The notes: generated by a model from the sequence alone, not told the origin. 64,000 bases of DNA from an uncultured Collinsella sp. (GCA_937925715.1 CALAMG010000039.1:43371-107370), one strand, 5' to 3'. Positions 16,950-25,526 are shown, counted from the first letter of the stretch. A program made the numbers and translations.

Positions 16950-17501
16950 ATGATTACCGTCATCATCGGCATCGTTGTTGTCATTGTGATTGTCTGCGCC
17001 ATCGCCGGCATCTACAACAACATGGTCACCAAGCGTAACCGCATCGATAACGCCTGGCAGAACATCGATACGCAGCTGCAGCGCCGCAACGACCTGATCC
17101 CCAACCTGGTCGAGACCGTCAAGGGCTACGCCAAGCACGAGCAGGAGACGCTCTCCGCCGTGATCAGCGCGCGTAACACCGCCGTCAAGGCCACCACGCC
17201 CGAGGCCAAGATGGAAGCCGACAACGTGCTGACCGGTGCGCTGCGTCAGCTCTTCGCCGTAGCCGAAGCCTACCCCGATCTTAAGGCAAACACCAACTTT
17301 ACGCAGCTGCAGGCATCGCTCGAGGATACCGAGAACAAGATTAGCTATGCACGCCAGAGCTACAACGACTGCGTGCTCAGCTACAATAACGCCATTCAGA
17401 CGTTCCCGGCTGTCATCTTTGCCGGCATCTTCCAGTTTAAGGAGCGCCAGGGCTTCGAGGCCGCCGAAGCAGCCCGCCAGGCCCCGACCGTCAAGTTCTA
17501 G
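16950..17501 (+). CDS. LemA family membrane protein
   Basis: 183 residues. One N-terminal membrane helix (3-22, rich in Ile/Val) is followed by a helical cytoplasmic or surface domain with the LemA signature: RNRIDNAWQNIDTQLQRRNDLIPNLVETVK and the later YNNAIQTFPAVIFA. GGAG stands five bases before the ATG. The family's biochemical function is not established; members often neighbour TPM-domain or peptidase genes, which are absent here. A strong terminator follows. Confidence 0.92.
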   Translation: MITVIIGIVVVIVIVCAIAGIYNNMVTKRNRIDNAWQNIDTQLQRRNDLIPNLVETVKGYAKHEQETLSAVISARNTAVKATTPEAKMEADNVLTGALRQLFAVAEAYPDLKANTNFTQLQASLEDTENKISYARQSYNDCVLSYNNAIQTFPAVIFAGIFQFKERQGFEAAEAARQAPTVKF

Positions 17502-17537
17502 TAGTTTGGCAGCGCATCCTTAATCGGCCAAATGCAT

Positions 17538-17576
17538 AAACCGCCCCGTCGAATGCATACTTCGACGGGGCGGTTT
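17538..17576. terminator. Intrinsic terminator after the LemA gene
   Basis: AAACCGCCCCGTCGAA pairs with TTCGACGGGGCGGTTT around a 7-base loop; the T-run continues as TTTCC TTTTT. Confidence 0.85.
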
Positions 17577-17607
17577 CCTTTTTCGCGAAGGTCCCCCTCT
17601 AAGCGCC

Positions 17608-17808
17608 GTGCATTTTTAGGAGTATTCAACATAGCCAAGAGCTTCGGGCGCCACGATAAATGCCAAAGACCGCGAATGTCCCTGCAAATCAAACGCTGTC
17701 AGCCCATAACCCCGCCCATCATCCGTAGAAAACATCGAGAAATCCCGATTTTTTGCCCGAGGTCGGTATGCAGGGGCCTTCGATTGCAGAATACTCGCAA
17801 AAATGCAC
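17608..17808. mobile_element. 201-bp segment with 20-bp terminal inverted repeats (MITE-like candidate)
   Basis: GTGCATTTTTAGGAGTATTC at 17608-17627 matches, in reverse complement, 17789-17808 with two differences. The segment is AT-richer than its neighbours. On its minus strand a short frame ends at the left repeat (reading MFSTDDGRGYGLTAFDLQG and ending EALGYVEYS); whether it is translated is unclear. No target-site duplication is evident. The rest of 17577-17920 holds nothing else recognised except a small GCGGCC-type hairpin near 17850. Confidence 0.45.
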
Positions 17809-17920
17809 GTCGCCACCACCCCCACATGGCGCGAAGCAAAACACAAGCGCGGCCTAAAAGGCCGCGCACCATCTTTAATTCAAATCTATATTGCCTGTAC
17901 GACAGCGCCAGGGTGACGCA

Positions 17921-18045
17921 GGCCCGAGGGCGACCTTCCTTTCCGGCGCACTCCGCAGGACGAAAGAGCCTCCGCCGCACGAAGTGCGCAGCGGAGGCTC
18001 TTTCATGTCCGAGGACGCGCCGGAAAGGAAGGTCGCCCTCGGGCC
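17921..18045 (-). repeat. Long hairpin element, family II copy E
   Basis: Arms 17921-17949 and 18017-18045 are perfectly complementary over 29 bp. The 67-nt interior starts ACTCCGCAGGAC and ends GTCCGAGGAC, sharing CCGCAGG and CCGAGGAC with element D. It contains a second 14-bp hairpin (17962-17975 with 17991-18004) capped by CGCAC/GTGCG with a GAA loop. It lies 20 bases past the stop of the minus-strand aminotransferase gene. Confidence 0.8.
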
Positions 18046-18065
18046 GGACATATCCGTAAGACAAA

Positions 18066-19118
18066 TTACGCGACGGTGTAAACCCAGTTGTGCTTATCCT
18101 CGACAGCACCGGACTGGATGCCAGTCAGGGTCTCGCGAAGCTTCTTCATCACAGGGCCGATCTCGGTGTAGCCAGCCGGGAAGGTCACGGTCTCGTCGGC
18201 GCCGTAAACCTTGTTGTCAATCTCGCCAACCGGAGAGATGACGGCAGCGGTGCCGCACAGGCCGCACTCCACAAAGGTACCGGCCTTGACCTCGGCCCAC
18301 TCGACGGGACGCTGGTCAACGGTCATGCCCAGGTCCTGAGCAACCTGAACGAGCGAACGACGGGTGATAGAGGGCAGGATGGAGTCGGTGTGCGACTGCG
18401 GAACGACGAGCGTGCCATCCTCTTTCACGAACAGGACATTGGCGCCACCGGTCTCCTCGACATAGGTGCGGGACTCGGAGTCGAGATACAGGTTCTCGGC
18501 ATAGCCCTCGCGATGGGCCTCCATCGTGGGCTTAAGGGACATGGCGTAGTTCAGGCCGGCCTTGATGTTGCCGGTGCCGTGCGGTGCGGCACGGTCATAC
18601 TCGGAAACGCGCAGCTTGACGGGCTTGAGGCCACCCTTAAAGTACGGACCGACCGGGGTCACGAGGATGCGGAACGTGTACTCAGGAGCGGGAGCCACGC
18701 CGATCACGTCACCGGAACCGATCATAAACGGACGCACGTACAGGGTCGCGCCGGAGCCGAAGGGCGGAACCCAGGCGGCGTTGGCAGAGACGACCTGCTT
18801 GACGGCCTCAACGAACTTGTCCTTGGGGAACGGTGGCATCTCGAGACGCTGGGCAGAGTTGTACATACGCTCGGCGTTCATGTCGGGACGGAAGCAGACG
18901 ATGCTGCCGTCCTCGGCGGTGTAGGCCTTCAGGCCCTCAAAGACCTCCTGACAGTAATGGAAGATGCCGCCGCACTCGGAGACATGCAGGGTGTGGTCGG
19001 TGGTCAGGCCGCCCTCGTCCCACTCGCCATCCTTCCAATGAGCCTCGTAGCTGTAATCGGTCTTCATGTAGCCAAAGCCGAGGCTACCCCAATCGATATC
19101 CTTCTTCTCGACAGTCAT
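18066..19118 (-). CDS. ilvE: Branched-chain amino acid aminotransferase
   Basis: 350 residues, fold-type IV PLP enzyme of the BCAT (ilvE/BAT) group that interconverts Leu, Ile and Val with their 2-oxo acids. Visible markers are CQEVFEGLKAY, RPDMNAERM, the PLP-lysine context GTGNIKAGLNYA and the C-terminal loop VEWAEVKAGTFVECGLCGTAA, as in the larger mammalian-like BCAT subfamily with its CxxC-like cysteine pair. The start at 19118 is fixed by AAGGAG six bases upstream; the frame runs 50 codons further up without a better site. It is monocistronic, with about 200 bases of GC-rich leader in which no attenuator or riboswitch was recognised. Confidence 0.95.
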   Translation of the reverse strand: MTVEKKDIDWGSLGFGYMKTDYSYEAHWKDGEWDEGGLTTDHTLHVSECGGIFHYCQEVFEGLKAYTAEDGSIVCFRPDMNAERMYNSAQRLEMPPFPKDKFVEAVKQVVSANAAWVPPFGSGATLYVRPFMIGSGDVIGVAPAPEYTFRILVTPVGPYFKGGLKPVKLRVSEYDRAAPHGTGNIKAGLNYAMSLKPTMEAHREGYAENLYLDSESRTYVEETGGANVLFVKEDGTLVVPQSHTDSILPSITRRSLVQVAQDLGMTVDQRPVEWAEVKAGTFVECGLCGTAAVISPVGEIDNKVYGADETVTFPAGYTEIGPVMKKLRETLTGIQSGAVEDKHNWVYTVA

Positions 19119-19343
19119 ATGTCGCTCCTTACATACACAGTTGCATACTCGCGAACCCGCACGCAAGGACCGAGGCCGACCGCGTCGCAACGTCGCACGC
19201 CCGGAGCGTAGAGCCGGACGGGACACGCGAGCAGCATCAAAGCCGATGGCACGTCGATTCGCATGCACGAGATTGTACTCCGCACGCGCGTCGGATAAAA
19301 CGTTTTTCTTTAACTAACTAAAGTATTTTCATTTGACCGAAGC

Positions 19344-19380
19344 AAAGAGGCCCGCCACCACAAGCGGTGACGGGCCTCAA
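19344..19380. terminator. Terminator after the DedA gene
   Basis: GAGGCCCG and CGGGCCTC pair, extended by CACC/GGTG; the minus strand runs into CTCTTTG. It sits 27-63 bases beyond the dedA stop. Confidence 0.7.
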
Positions 19381-19406
19381 CTGCACGGTTTGCGCGCTGA
19401 CTCGAG

Positions 19407-20054
19407 CTACGCGTTCTTTTTGCCAAGCTTAGCCTTAACCAGACCGACCACGGTCGGGATGATCGACACGGCAACGATGCCGACGATTAGCAGCTCAAAG
19501 TGCTCCTGCACAAAGGGGATGCCGCCAAAGAAGTAGCCCAGCAGTGTAAAGAGCGTCGACCAGGTAATGCCGCCCAGCACGTTAAAGATGACAAAATTGC
19601 GCCAGTGCATGCCGCCCATGCCGGCGATAAAGGGCACAAAGGTGCGGATAAACGGGAAGAAGCGACCCAGGAAGATGGCCAGGTGACCCCACTTGTCCAA
19701 GAAATCCTCGGACTTTTTGATGCGCTCGGGCGTCATAGCCTTGACCTTGCCCGAAGCGATAATCTTTTTGCCAAAGAAGTGACCGATCATAAAGTTGCAC
19801 TGGTCGCCCAGGATGGCAGCCGCCCATGCGACGGCCAGCAGGGCCACGATGTTAAAGCCGCCATTGTGGGCAAAGAAGCCCGAAGCAAACAGCAGTGAAT
19901 CGCCGGGGAGGAACGGGAAGAACACCACGCCCGTCTCGATAAAGATGATCAGGAACACGCAGCCGTAGGCCATAAGCGGGCCGGCGGCGATCCAGCTGGC
20001 GATCGCGGTGCGCGGATCCCTAAGCAGCTCGGCGATAAAATTAATGAAACCCAT
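19407..20054 (-). CDS. DedA family membrane protein
   Basis: 215 residues with four to six hydrophobic segments. The family motifs are visible: ETGVVFFPFLPGDSLLFASG and the amphipathic FLGRFFPFIRTFVPFIAGMGGM with its conserved Arg and Gly residues. DedA proteins are linked to undecaprenyl-phosphate or phospholipid recycling and to membrane potential and pH tolerance in other bacteria. The start at 20054 has GAGAGG about nine bases upstream. It is divergent from cysE, with about 230 bases between; the gene stands alone. Confidence 0.9.
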   Translation of the reverse strand: MGFINFIAELLRDPRTAIASWIAAGPLMAYGCVFLIIFIETGVVFFPFLPGDSLLFASGFFAHNGGFNIVALLAVAWAAAILGDQCNFMIGHFFGKKIIASGKVKAMTPERIKKSEDFLDKWGHLAIFLGRFFPFIRTFVPFIAGMGGMHWRNFVIFNVLGGITWSTLFTLLGYFFGGIPFVQEHFELLIVGIVAVSIIPTVVGLVKAKLGKKNA

Positions 20055-20284
20055 GAAGTAAAACCTCTCAGTTGTGGGCGCGGATACGTCCAAGTTGACC
20101 AGTATACGGTTGCGGTGCCCCCTCGTGCGCAACCCCACAAAAGCATGACTCCATTACCAGCAAGTTTGCATAACTCATAACTAACACTTGTCGTGCAAAG
20201 CCGCCAAGATTGTTCTTCCTAATCCCTAGCGAATCGCTATACTTTATTGAATCGCATTGCCATGGCGCTAAGGGAGGGCGGCCG

Positions 20285-20989
20285 GTGAGCTTTATCAATA
20301 CCATTCGCGAGGACATCAAGACCGTCCAAGCGCAGGACCCCGCCGCGCAAAACGGTCTGGTCATCTTCCTTTCCTATCCTGGCCTGCACGCCAAGTGGAA
20401 CCACGTGCCCGAGCACTGGCTCTGGGAGCACGGTCATCGCTCGCTCGCCCGCGTGCTCTCGCAAATCACCCGTCACATCACCGGCGTCGAGATTCATCCC
20501 GCCGCACAGATCGGCAAACATTTCTTTATCGACCACGCCATGGGCGTCGTCATCGGCGAGACCACCATTGTGGGTGACAACTGCGTGCTCTACCAGGGCG
20601 TCACGCTCGGCGGTACCGGCAACGAGACCGGCAAGCGCCACCCCACCCTAGGCAACAACGTCACCGTGGGCACGGGCGCCAAGGTGCTCGGCAACATCCG
20701 CATCGGCAACAACGTCAAAATCGGCGGCAACTCGGTTGTCGTCAAGGACGTGCCCGACAACTGCACCGTCGTGGGCGTGCCGGGACGCATCATCAAGCGC
20801 AACGGCTGCCGCGTGTTCGAGGAGAGTTTCGACGCCAAGCAGCATCGCGAGTACATGCCCGATGACGCCGCCGAGCAGAGTGCCCTCAACCGCCAAGGCA
20901 TCACCGAGAACGCCCGCCGCGTCAAAGAACTCGAGCGAGAGGTGGCCGAGCTCAAAGCCCTCGTCGCAAAGCTCGTGGACGAACGCTAG
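20285..20989 (+). CDS. cysE: Serine O-acetyltransferase
   Basis: 234 residues. CysE acetylates L-serine with acetyl-CoA, the first step of cysteine synthesis. An N-terminal helical domain is followed by a left-handed beta-helix of hexapeptide repeats (about 75-165): GVEIHPAAQIGKHFFIDHAMGVVIGETTIVGDN, with the active His in DHAMG, and the typical GGTGNETGKRHPTLG loop. A charged C-terminal coiled coil (RVKELEREVAELKALV) extends beyond the usual end and may hold the trimer together. The start is GTG with GGGAGG about eight bases upstream. No cysK is nearby. Confidence 0.93.
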   Translation: MSFINTIREDIKTVQAQDPAAQNGLVIFLSYPGLHAKWNHVPEHWLWEHGHRSLARVLSQITRHITGVEIHPAAQIGKHFFIDHAMGVVIGETTIVGDNCVLYQGVTLGGTGNETGKRHPTLGNNVTVGTGAKVLGNIRIGNNVKIGGNSVVVKDVPDNCTVVGVPGRIIKRNGCRVFEESFDAKQHREYMPDDAAEQSALNRQGITENARRVKELEREVAELKALVAKLVDER

Positions 20990-21030
20990 GAACGCAAGCG
21001 GTACAAAACGACATCGGCATCAACGCAAGA

Positions 21031-21071
21031 AGGCGCGCCAGGGAATTCATCCCCGGCGCGCCTTTCTTTTT
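21031..21071 (+). terminator. Terminator after cysE
   Basis: AGGCGCGCC and GGCGCGCCT form the stem with a 12-base interior that pairs further (GGG/CCC); TTCTTTTT follows. Confidence 0.85.
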
Positions 21072-21073
21072 GA

Positions 21074-21106
21074 TGTGACATGCGGAACTGTCCCTTTGTC
21101 ACATTA
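21074..21106. repeat. GGGACAG-containing palindrome (REP-like)
   Basis: ATGTGACA and its complement flank a loop which on the minus strand reads AAGGGACAGTTCCGCA. The same GGGACAG core occurs in unrelated stems at 30781, 34588, 34647, 39427 and 57218. It abuts the end of the ABC gene. Confidence 0.5.
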
Positions 21107-23119
21107 GGCGAACTGGCTCAAGTAGAGGTCGGCGTAGGCACCCTCGGCAGCCAGCAGCTCCTTATGCGTGCCCTGCTCGATAATGTTGCCGTGATCCATG
21201 ACCAAGATCAGGTCGGCATCCACAATCGTCGACAGGCGGTGTGCGATCACAAAGCTCGTGCGCCCGCGCATAAGCGCATCCATGGCACGGCCGATGGCAA
21301 GCTCGGTACGCGTGTCCACGCTTGAGGTCGCCTCGTCCAGGATGAGAATCGCCGGGTTGTTGAGCAGCACGCGCGCGATGGTCAGCAGCTGACGCTGGCC
21401 CTGGCTGATGCTTTCGGCATCGTTGGCCACGCGCGTGTCGTAGCCCTGCGGCATGGTGCGCACAAAGAAGTCGACCTGCGCGGCACGAGCCGCGGCCACA
21501 ATTTCGTCGCGCGTTGCCTCGGGGCAGCCGTAGGCGATGTTTTCGGCAATCGTGCCATCGAACAGCCAGGCGTCCTGCAGCACCATGCCAAACTGCTGCC
21601 GTAGCTCGCCGCGATCCATGCGGCTCGTATCCACGCCGTCGAGCGTAATACGCCCGCCGTCAATCTCGTAGAAGCGCATGAGCAGGTTGATGAGCGTCGT
21701 CTTGCCTGCGCCCGTGGTTCCCACCACGGCAATCTTCTGGCCCGGCTCGGCGGTAAACGACACGTCGCGCATAAGCGGCTTGTCGGGCGAATAACCAAAG
21801 CGCACATGCTCAAAGGAGACGCGGCCCTCCACGCGACCCGGCAGCTCGGCGGCCTTGTCCGGCAGCGGATCGGCCTCCATCTCGGGCTCATCGAGCAGGT
21901 CGAACACGCGCTCTGCACTCGCCAGCGCGCTCTGCAGCGAGTTGAAGGTAAACGACAACTGCGTCATGGGCTCGGACGCCTCGTAGATAAACTGGAAGAA
22001 CGCCTGGAACACGCCGACGGTCATGTGACCGGCAACCAGCATGCTGCAGCCCACAAGCGCGATCACGATCTGCGCCAAACGGCCGATAAAGCGCACCGCG
22101 GGGCCGACGGCATTGATCATGAAGTCGGCCTTGGTACTCACGCGCGCCAGCTCGCCCGAGGCCTCGTGCACCTCAGCGGAGCTCTGGCGCTCGCGGTTAA
22201 ACGCGCGGATCACCAGACGGCCCGAGTAGCCCTCCTCGACCGCACTCGTAATCTTGGACACCCACTCCTGACGCTCGCCCGTCACATCATGCGTGCGACG
22301 CGAGACCACTTTGGTCACCAGCAGCGACAACGCCATAAAGAACAAAAAGACTAGCGTGAGCGGCACGCTAAACACGAACATCATGATGATGGCACCCGTC
22401 ACGGTACCGATCGATACCAGCAGCTGCAGCAATCCGCGCTGCATACTCTCGGACATCTTGTCCAAGTCGTTGGTCGCGCGGCTGACCACTTCGCCGGGGC
22501 GATGTGCATCAAAGTAGGCAAGCGGCAGACGGTTGAGCTTTTGTGCGATGCGGTTGCGTAGGCGCAGATTGAGGCGTTCGGCCACGCTCGACATCAAAAA
22601 GCTCTGGAGCGCGTAGAACGAAGCGGCGGCCGTCCAAATCAAAAAGTAGATGAAGATAGTCCTGCCGCAGTTCTCCCAGGTGATGCTGAAGGTGGCGTTG
22701 TTGACAAACGCTACCTGAATGTGGCCCCACAGCTCATCGATCACGCGGGCGCTATATGCCGGCGCGGCAGTGTTAAAGATGACATAGAACACAATGCTCG
22801 CGAACACGATATAGAAGCGCCAGTGGTCGCCGGCAGCCTCACTCCACAGGCGGCGCACCGTCGCCCAGGTATCCCGAGGCGTCTCGTCCTCGTCTTCGTC
22901 GTCCACGTCGCGCATACGCTCTGCCTCGGCGCGAGCGCGCTCGTCCTCGGCGCGCTCGTTTTCCTCGTAGAGCGCTTGGCGGCGAGCCTCGCGCTCGGCT
23001 GCAGCCTTGGCGGCGTCATCCAGCTCGGTCGACATGGCAGCCCGCTCGACCGCTTCCTCGGCAGCGTCCGCAGCGGCGGCATCGACAAGGCCGCCCTGCT
23101 TCTTGAGCTCCTCGGTCAT
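21104..23119 (-). CDS. Heterodimeric ABC exporter subunit, canonical ATP site, with acidic N-terminal extension
   Basis: About 671 residues. The first ~90 residues are unusually rich in Ala, Glu, Arg and Asp (including DVDDEDEDE) and precede the membrane domain; this extension is absent from most homologues. Six membrane helices and an ATPase domain follow, with Walker A VGTTGAGKTT, signature ISQGQRQ (non-standard SQGQ), Walker B ILILDEAT with the catalytic Glu, and IAHRLST. The ATG at 23119 lies one base after the stop of the partner gene and eight bases after GGAGG; an overlapping GTG at 23128 is possible. It pairs with the gene at 23121 and is likely regulated by the MarR gene ahead of both. 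Confidence 0.92.
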   Translation of the reverse strand: MTEELKKQGGLVDAAAADAAEEAVERAAMSTELDDAAKAAAEREARRQALYEENERAEDERARAEAERMRDVDDEDEDETPRDTWATVRRLWSEAAGDHWRFYIVFASIVFYVIFNTAAPAYSARVIDELWGHIQVAFVNNATFSITWENCGRTIFIYFLIWTAAASFYALQSFLMSSVAERLNLRLRNRIAQKLNRLPLAYFDAHRPGEVVSRATNDLDKMSESMQRGLLQLLVSIGTVTGAIIMMFVFSVPLTLVFLFFMALSLLVTKVVSRRTHDVTGERQEWVSKITSAVEEGYSGRLVIRAFNRERQSSAEVHEASGELARVSTKADFMINAVGPAVRFIGRLAQIVIALVGCSMLVAGHMTVGVFQAFFQFIYEASEPMTQLSFTFNSLQSALASAERVFDLLDEPEMEADPLPDKAAELPGRVEGRVSFEHVRFGYSPDKPLMRDVSFTAEPGQKIAVVGTTGAGKTTLINLLMRFYEIDGGRITLDGVDTSRMDRGELRQQFGMVLQDAWLFDGTIAENIAYGCPEATRDEIVAAARAAQVDFFVRTMPQGYDTRVANDAESISQGQRQLLTIARVLLNNPAILILDEATSSVDTRTELAIGRAMDALMRGRTSFVIAHRLSTIVDADLILVMDHGNIIEQGTHKELLAAEGAYADLYLSQFA

Positions 23120-23120
23120 G

Positions 23121-24857
23121 CTACTCACCTCCCTTCATCTGCGATTCCGCGATGGCGCGGTACACCTCGCAGGTTTCCATAAGCTCGCCATGCGTGCCCA
23201 AGCCCACAACCTCGCCATCCTTGAGCACGACAATCTGGTCGGCGTGCAGAATCGTCGAGATGCGCTGCGCGATGATGAGCACCGCGGCATCGCGCGTCTC
23301 GTCTTGCAATGCATGGCGCAGGGCCGCATCGGTCTTAAAGTCCAGGGCCGAAAAACTGTCATCGAAGATATATAGATCGGCATGCTTCATGAGCGCACGG
23401 GCGATTGCCAAACGCTGGCGCTGGCCGCCCGAAAAGTTCGTACCGCCCTGGGCAACCGGGGTATCGAGCCCCTGCGGTTGGTCGAGTACAAAGGTGCTCT
23501 GGGCAACCTCAAGCGCGTGGAGCATGTCGCCCTCGGTCGCGCCTTCGTTACCAAAGCGAAGGTTGCTCGCCACCGTGCCCGAGAACAGCCACGCCTTCTG
23601 CGGCACATAGGCAATGCGCCCGCGGATTTCGTCTTGCGTAAGCTCGCGCAGGTCCACACCATTCAGGCGAATGGAGCCCTTGGTGGCATCGTGGAAGCGC
23701 AGCAGAAGCTTTGCCACCGTCGATTTGCCCGAGCCTGTCGAGCCAACGATCGCAGTCGTCTGACCGCGATGGCAGGCAAAGCTCAGGTCGCACAGGGTGT
23801 CCTCGTCGGCATCGTCAAAGCGAAACGACATGTGGTCGAACACGGCCACCGCATCGGCTTCGTCTTGGGGCTCGCGCGCCCCGTCATCCAGCGTGCGCTC
23901 GCCATCGACGATGCTCGGCTCAATCTCCAACACCTGCTGCGCACGGTTCAGGCACGCGGCAGCACGCGGAAGCGTCAGCACCACCATCTGGGCCATCATC
24001 ACAAAGAACAGGATCAGAATTGCATACTCCAGCACCGCCGAGATACTCGCAATCTGCATGGCGTGGGCGCCTACGCGGTTGCCGCCCACCCACAGCACCG
24101 CCACCTCGGCGATGTTCATCAAAAAGAAGCTGGAGCTGTCGAGGCCCACAAACAGGTGGTTGACCTTGATGGCGTTGGCGGCGTAGTCGCTAAACACCTC
24201 GTCCAGGCGCCGCTCCTCGTGACGCTCCTTGTTAAACGCACGGATGACGCGCACGCCCACGATGTTTTCGCGCAGCACCACGTTCATGCGGTCGATAAAG
24301 CTCTGCAAGCGCATAAAGATCGGAGCCGCGTTGGCAACCGTAAAGACCGCCGCCACCAGCACAATCGCAACGACTACGCCCAGAAGCGTGCCCATGGCAG
24401 GATCGATAAACCAGGCGAAGATGATGCCCGCCACCGCCAAAAACGGCACGGGCAGCACCAGCTGAATCGTCTGCAGAATCGCTTGCTGAATCACGTTGAT
24501 GTCGTTGAGCGAGCGCGTGATCATCGATCCGGTGCCAAAGCGCTCAAAATCGCTGGCCGCGAGCTCGAGCGATTTGTCGTACACGGCATTGCGGATATCG
24601 CAAGCCACGTTGGCGGCCAGGCGCGCCGAAAGATAGCAGCCCAGCACCGTGCCGCCGCTAGCCATGCTGGTCGCGATAAACATGTATAGGCCGTTGCGTA
24701 AAATGTAGTCGACATCGCCCGTGGTAATACCGGTGTTGACCATGTTCGCCAGCATCGTGGGAACCAACAGCGTACCGACGTTATCCACCAGCAGCACCAG
24801 CAGCGTCACTGCGACAAGCCCTCGATATGGCTTCATAAACCTCATTAGCAGTCGCAC
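23121..24857 (-). CDS. Heterodimeric ABC exporter subunit, degenerate ATP site
   Basis: About 578 residues, six membrane helices plus ATPase domain. Walker A is VGSTGSGKST, the signature FSGGQRQ is standard, and Walker B LYIFDDSFS has Asp in place of the catalytic Glu, mirroring the pair at 8.4-12.1 kb. The reading frame overlaps the end of the marR gene: the GTG at 24857 follows GGGGGAG closely, and an ATG at 24845 forms TAATG with the marR stop. Either way expression is coupled to the regulator. Export of drugs or toxic metabolites would fit a MarR-controlled pair, but the substrate is not shown. Confidence 0.92.
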   Translation of the reverse strand: MRLLMRFMKPYRGLVAVTLLVLLVDNVGTLLVPTMLANMVNTGITTGDVDYILRNGLYMFIATSMASGGTVLGCYLSARLAANVACDIRNAVYDKSLELAASDFERFGTGSMITRSLNDINVIQQAILQTIQLVLPVPFLAVAGIIFAWFIDPAMGTLLGVVVAIVLVAAVFTVANAAPIFMRLQSFIDRMNVVLRENIVGVRVIRAFNKERHEERRLDEVFSDYAANAIKVNHLFVGLDSSSFFLMNIAEVAVLWVGGNRVGAHAMQIASISAVLEYAILILFFVMMAQMVVLTLPRAAACLNRAQQVLEIEPSIVDGERTLDDGAREPQDEADAVAVFDHMSFRFDDADEDTLCDLSFACHRGQTTAIVGSTGSGKSTVAKLLLRFHDATKGSIRLNGVDLRELTQDEIRGRIAYVPQKAWLFSGTVASNLRFGNEGATEGDMLHALEVAQSTFVLDQPQGLDTPVAQGGTNFSGGQRQRLAIARALMKHADLYIFDDSFSALDFKTDAALRHALQDETRDAAVLIIAQRISTILHADQIVVLKDGEVVGLGTHGELMETCEVYRAIAESQMKGGE

Positions 24858-25345
24858 GACTCCCCCTCACCTTGATTCTCGGCTTGGCTCTCGGCAGCGA
24901 TATGCTGCTTAAAGGCACCGCACTCATCGCCGAGCGCATGGGAAAATTTTCCGATCAAGCGCATAATCTCGCGCTGCTCACACGGCTCAAGCGCGCCAAA
25001 GGCTCGCTGCTCGGCCTTGAGTGCCGGCAGCGCATAACGCTCGGCAAATCGCCTGCCCTCTTCGGTCAGGCTCACAACCTTGTTCTTACGACTGCCTTCG
25101 GCAAACTCCAACGTTGCGAAACCCCGCGCCGTCAAGGTTTTAATTGCCGAGTTGATGGTCTGCTTGCTGTAGAACCATTCGCTTGTCAGACGGCTTACGG
25201 CAATACTGCCGCCCGCCGTGCTGGTGTCGACGAGCATCCAATAGGCGCAGTCCGAAAGGCCGCAGGCGCGCGAGAACTCCGAATAGATATGGTCGAGTCC
25301 ATTGATCAACCGGTCGAAGTCGACCAGCGCAACCGCACTATTCAT
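24845..25345 (-). CDS. MarR-family transcriptional regulator of the ABC pair
   Basis: 166 residues. A winged helix-turn-helix is seen in the middle (about 45-105): AVSRLTSEWFYSKQTINSAIKTLTARGFATLEF followed by the wing EGSRKNKVVSLTEEGRRFAE. Helices on both sides form the dimer interface of this family. It is the first gene of marR-ABC-ABC, with overlap into the second gene. Two direct repeats overlap or flank its promoter (25360-25412), suggesting autoregulation of the whole operon in response to an unknown ligand. Confidence 0.9.
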   Translation of the reverse strand: MNSAVALVDFDRLINGLDHIYSEFSRACGLSDCAYWMLVDTSTAGGSIAVSRLTSEWFYSKQTINSAIKTLTARGFATLEFAEGSRKNKVVSLTEEGRRFAERYALPALKAEQRAFGALEPCEQREIMRLIGKFSHALGDECGAFKQHIAAESQAENQGEGESCDC

Positions 25346-25359
25346 CTATCCCACCATTC

Positions 25360-25420
25360 GATTGTCCGATTTTTGACCAATTATGTGTCTCTAGATTAGT
25401 CCGAGTTTTGACTATCGTCA
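25360..25420 (-). promoter_or_regulatory. Promoter and direct-repeat operator of the marR-ABC-ABC operon
   Basis: On the minus strand TTGACG (25415-25420) and TAATCT (25392-25397) are 17 bases apart. AGTCAAAACTCGGACTAAT (25394-25412) lies between and over them, and a near copy GGTCAAAAATCGGACAAT (25360-25377) lies downstream, 34-35 bases away. A repressor bound to both would cover the -10 region and the transcription start. Confidence 0.65.
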
Positions 25421-25464
25421 ACAGGCTCTCCGCGAATGCGTGCATTTTTATGGCCTATCGGCAG

Positions 25465-25501
25465 AAAAAGACCGCCGGCGCGGGGGCGACGCCAGCGGTC
25501 A
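25465..25501 (-). terminator. Terminator after the 96-residue protein gene
   Basis: On the minus strand GACCGCTGGCG and CGCCGGCGGTC pair, followed by TTTTT. Confidence 0.75.
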
Positions 25502-25526
25502 CGTGAAAATCGGGTTTTATTGCCTG

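Noticed and set aside
17616..17846. 76-codon minus frame with MFSTDDGRGYGL
   Set aside because: It is contained in the segment with terminal inverted repeats; no clear ribosome binding site. Mentioned there as unresolved.
19119..19320. Attenuator or leader peptide before ilvE
   Set aside because: No run of Leu, Ile or Val codons and no competing terminator hairpin were seen.
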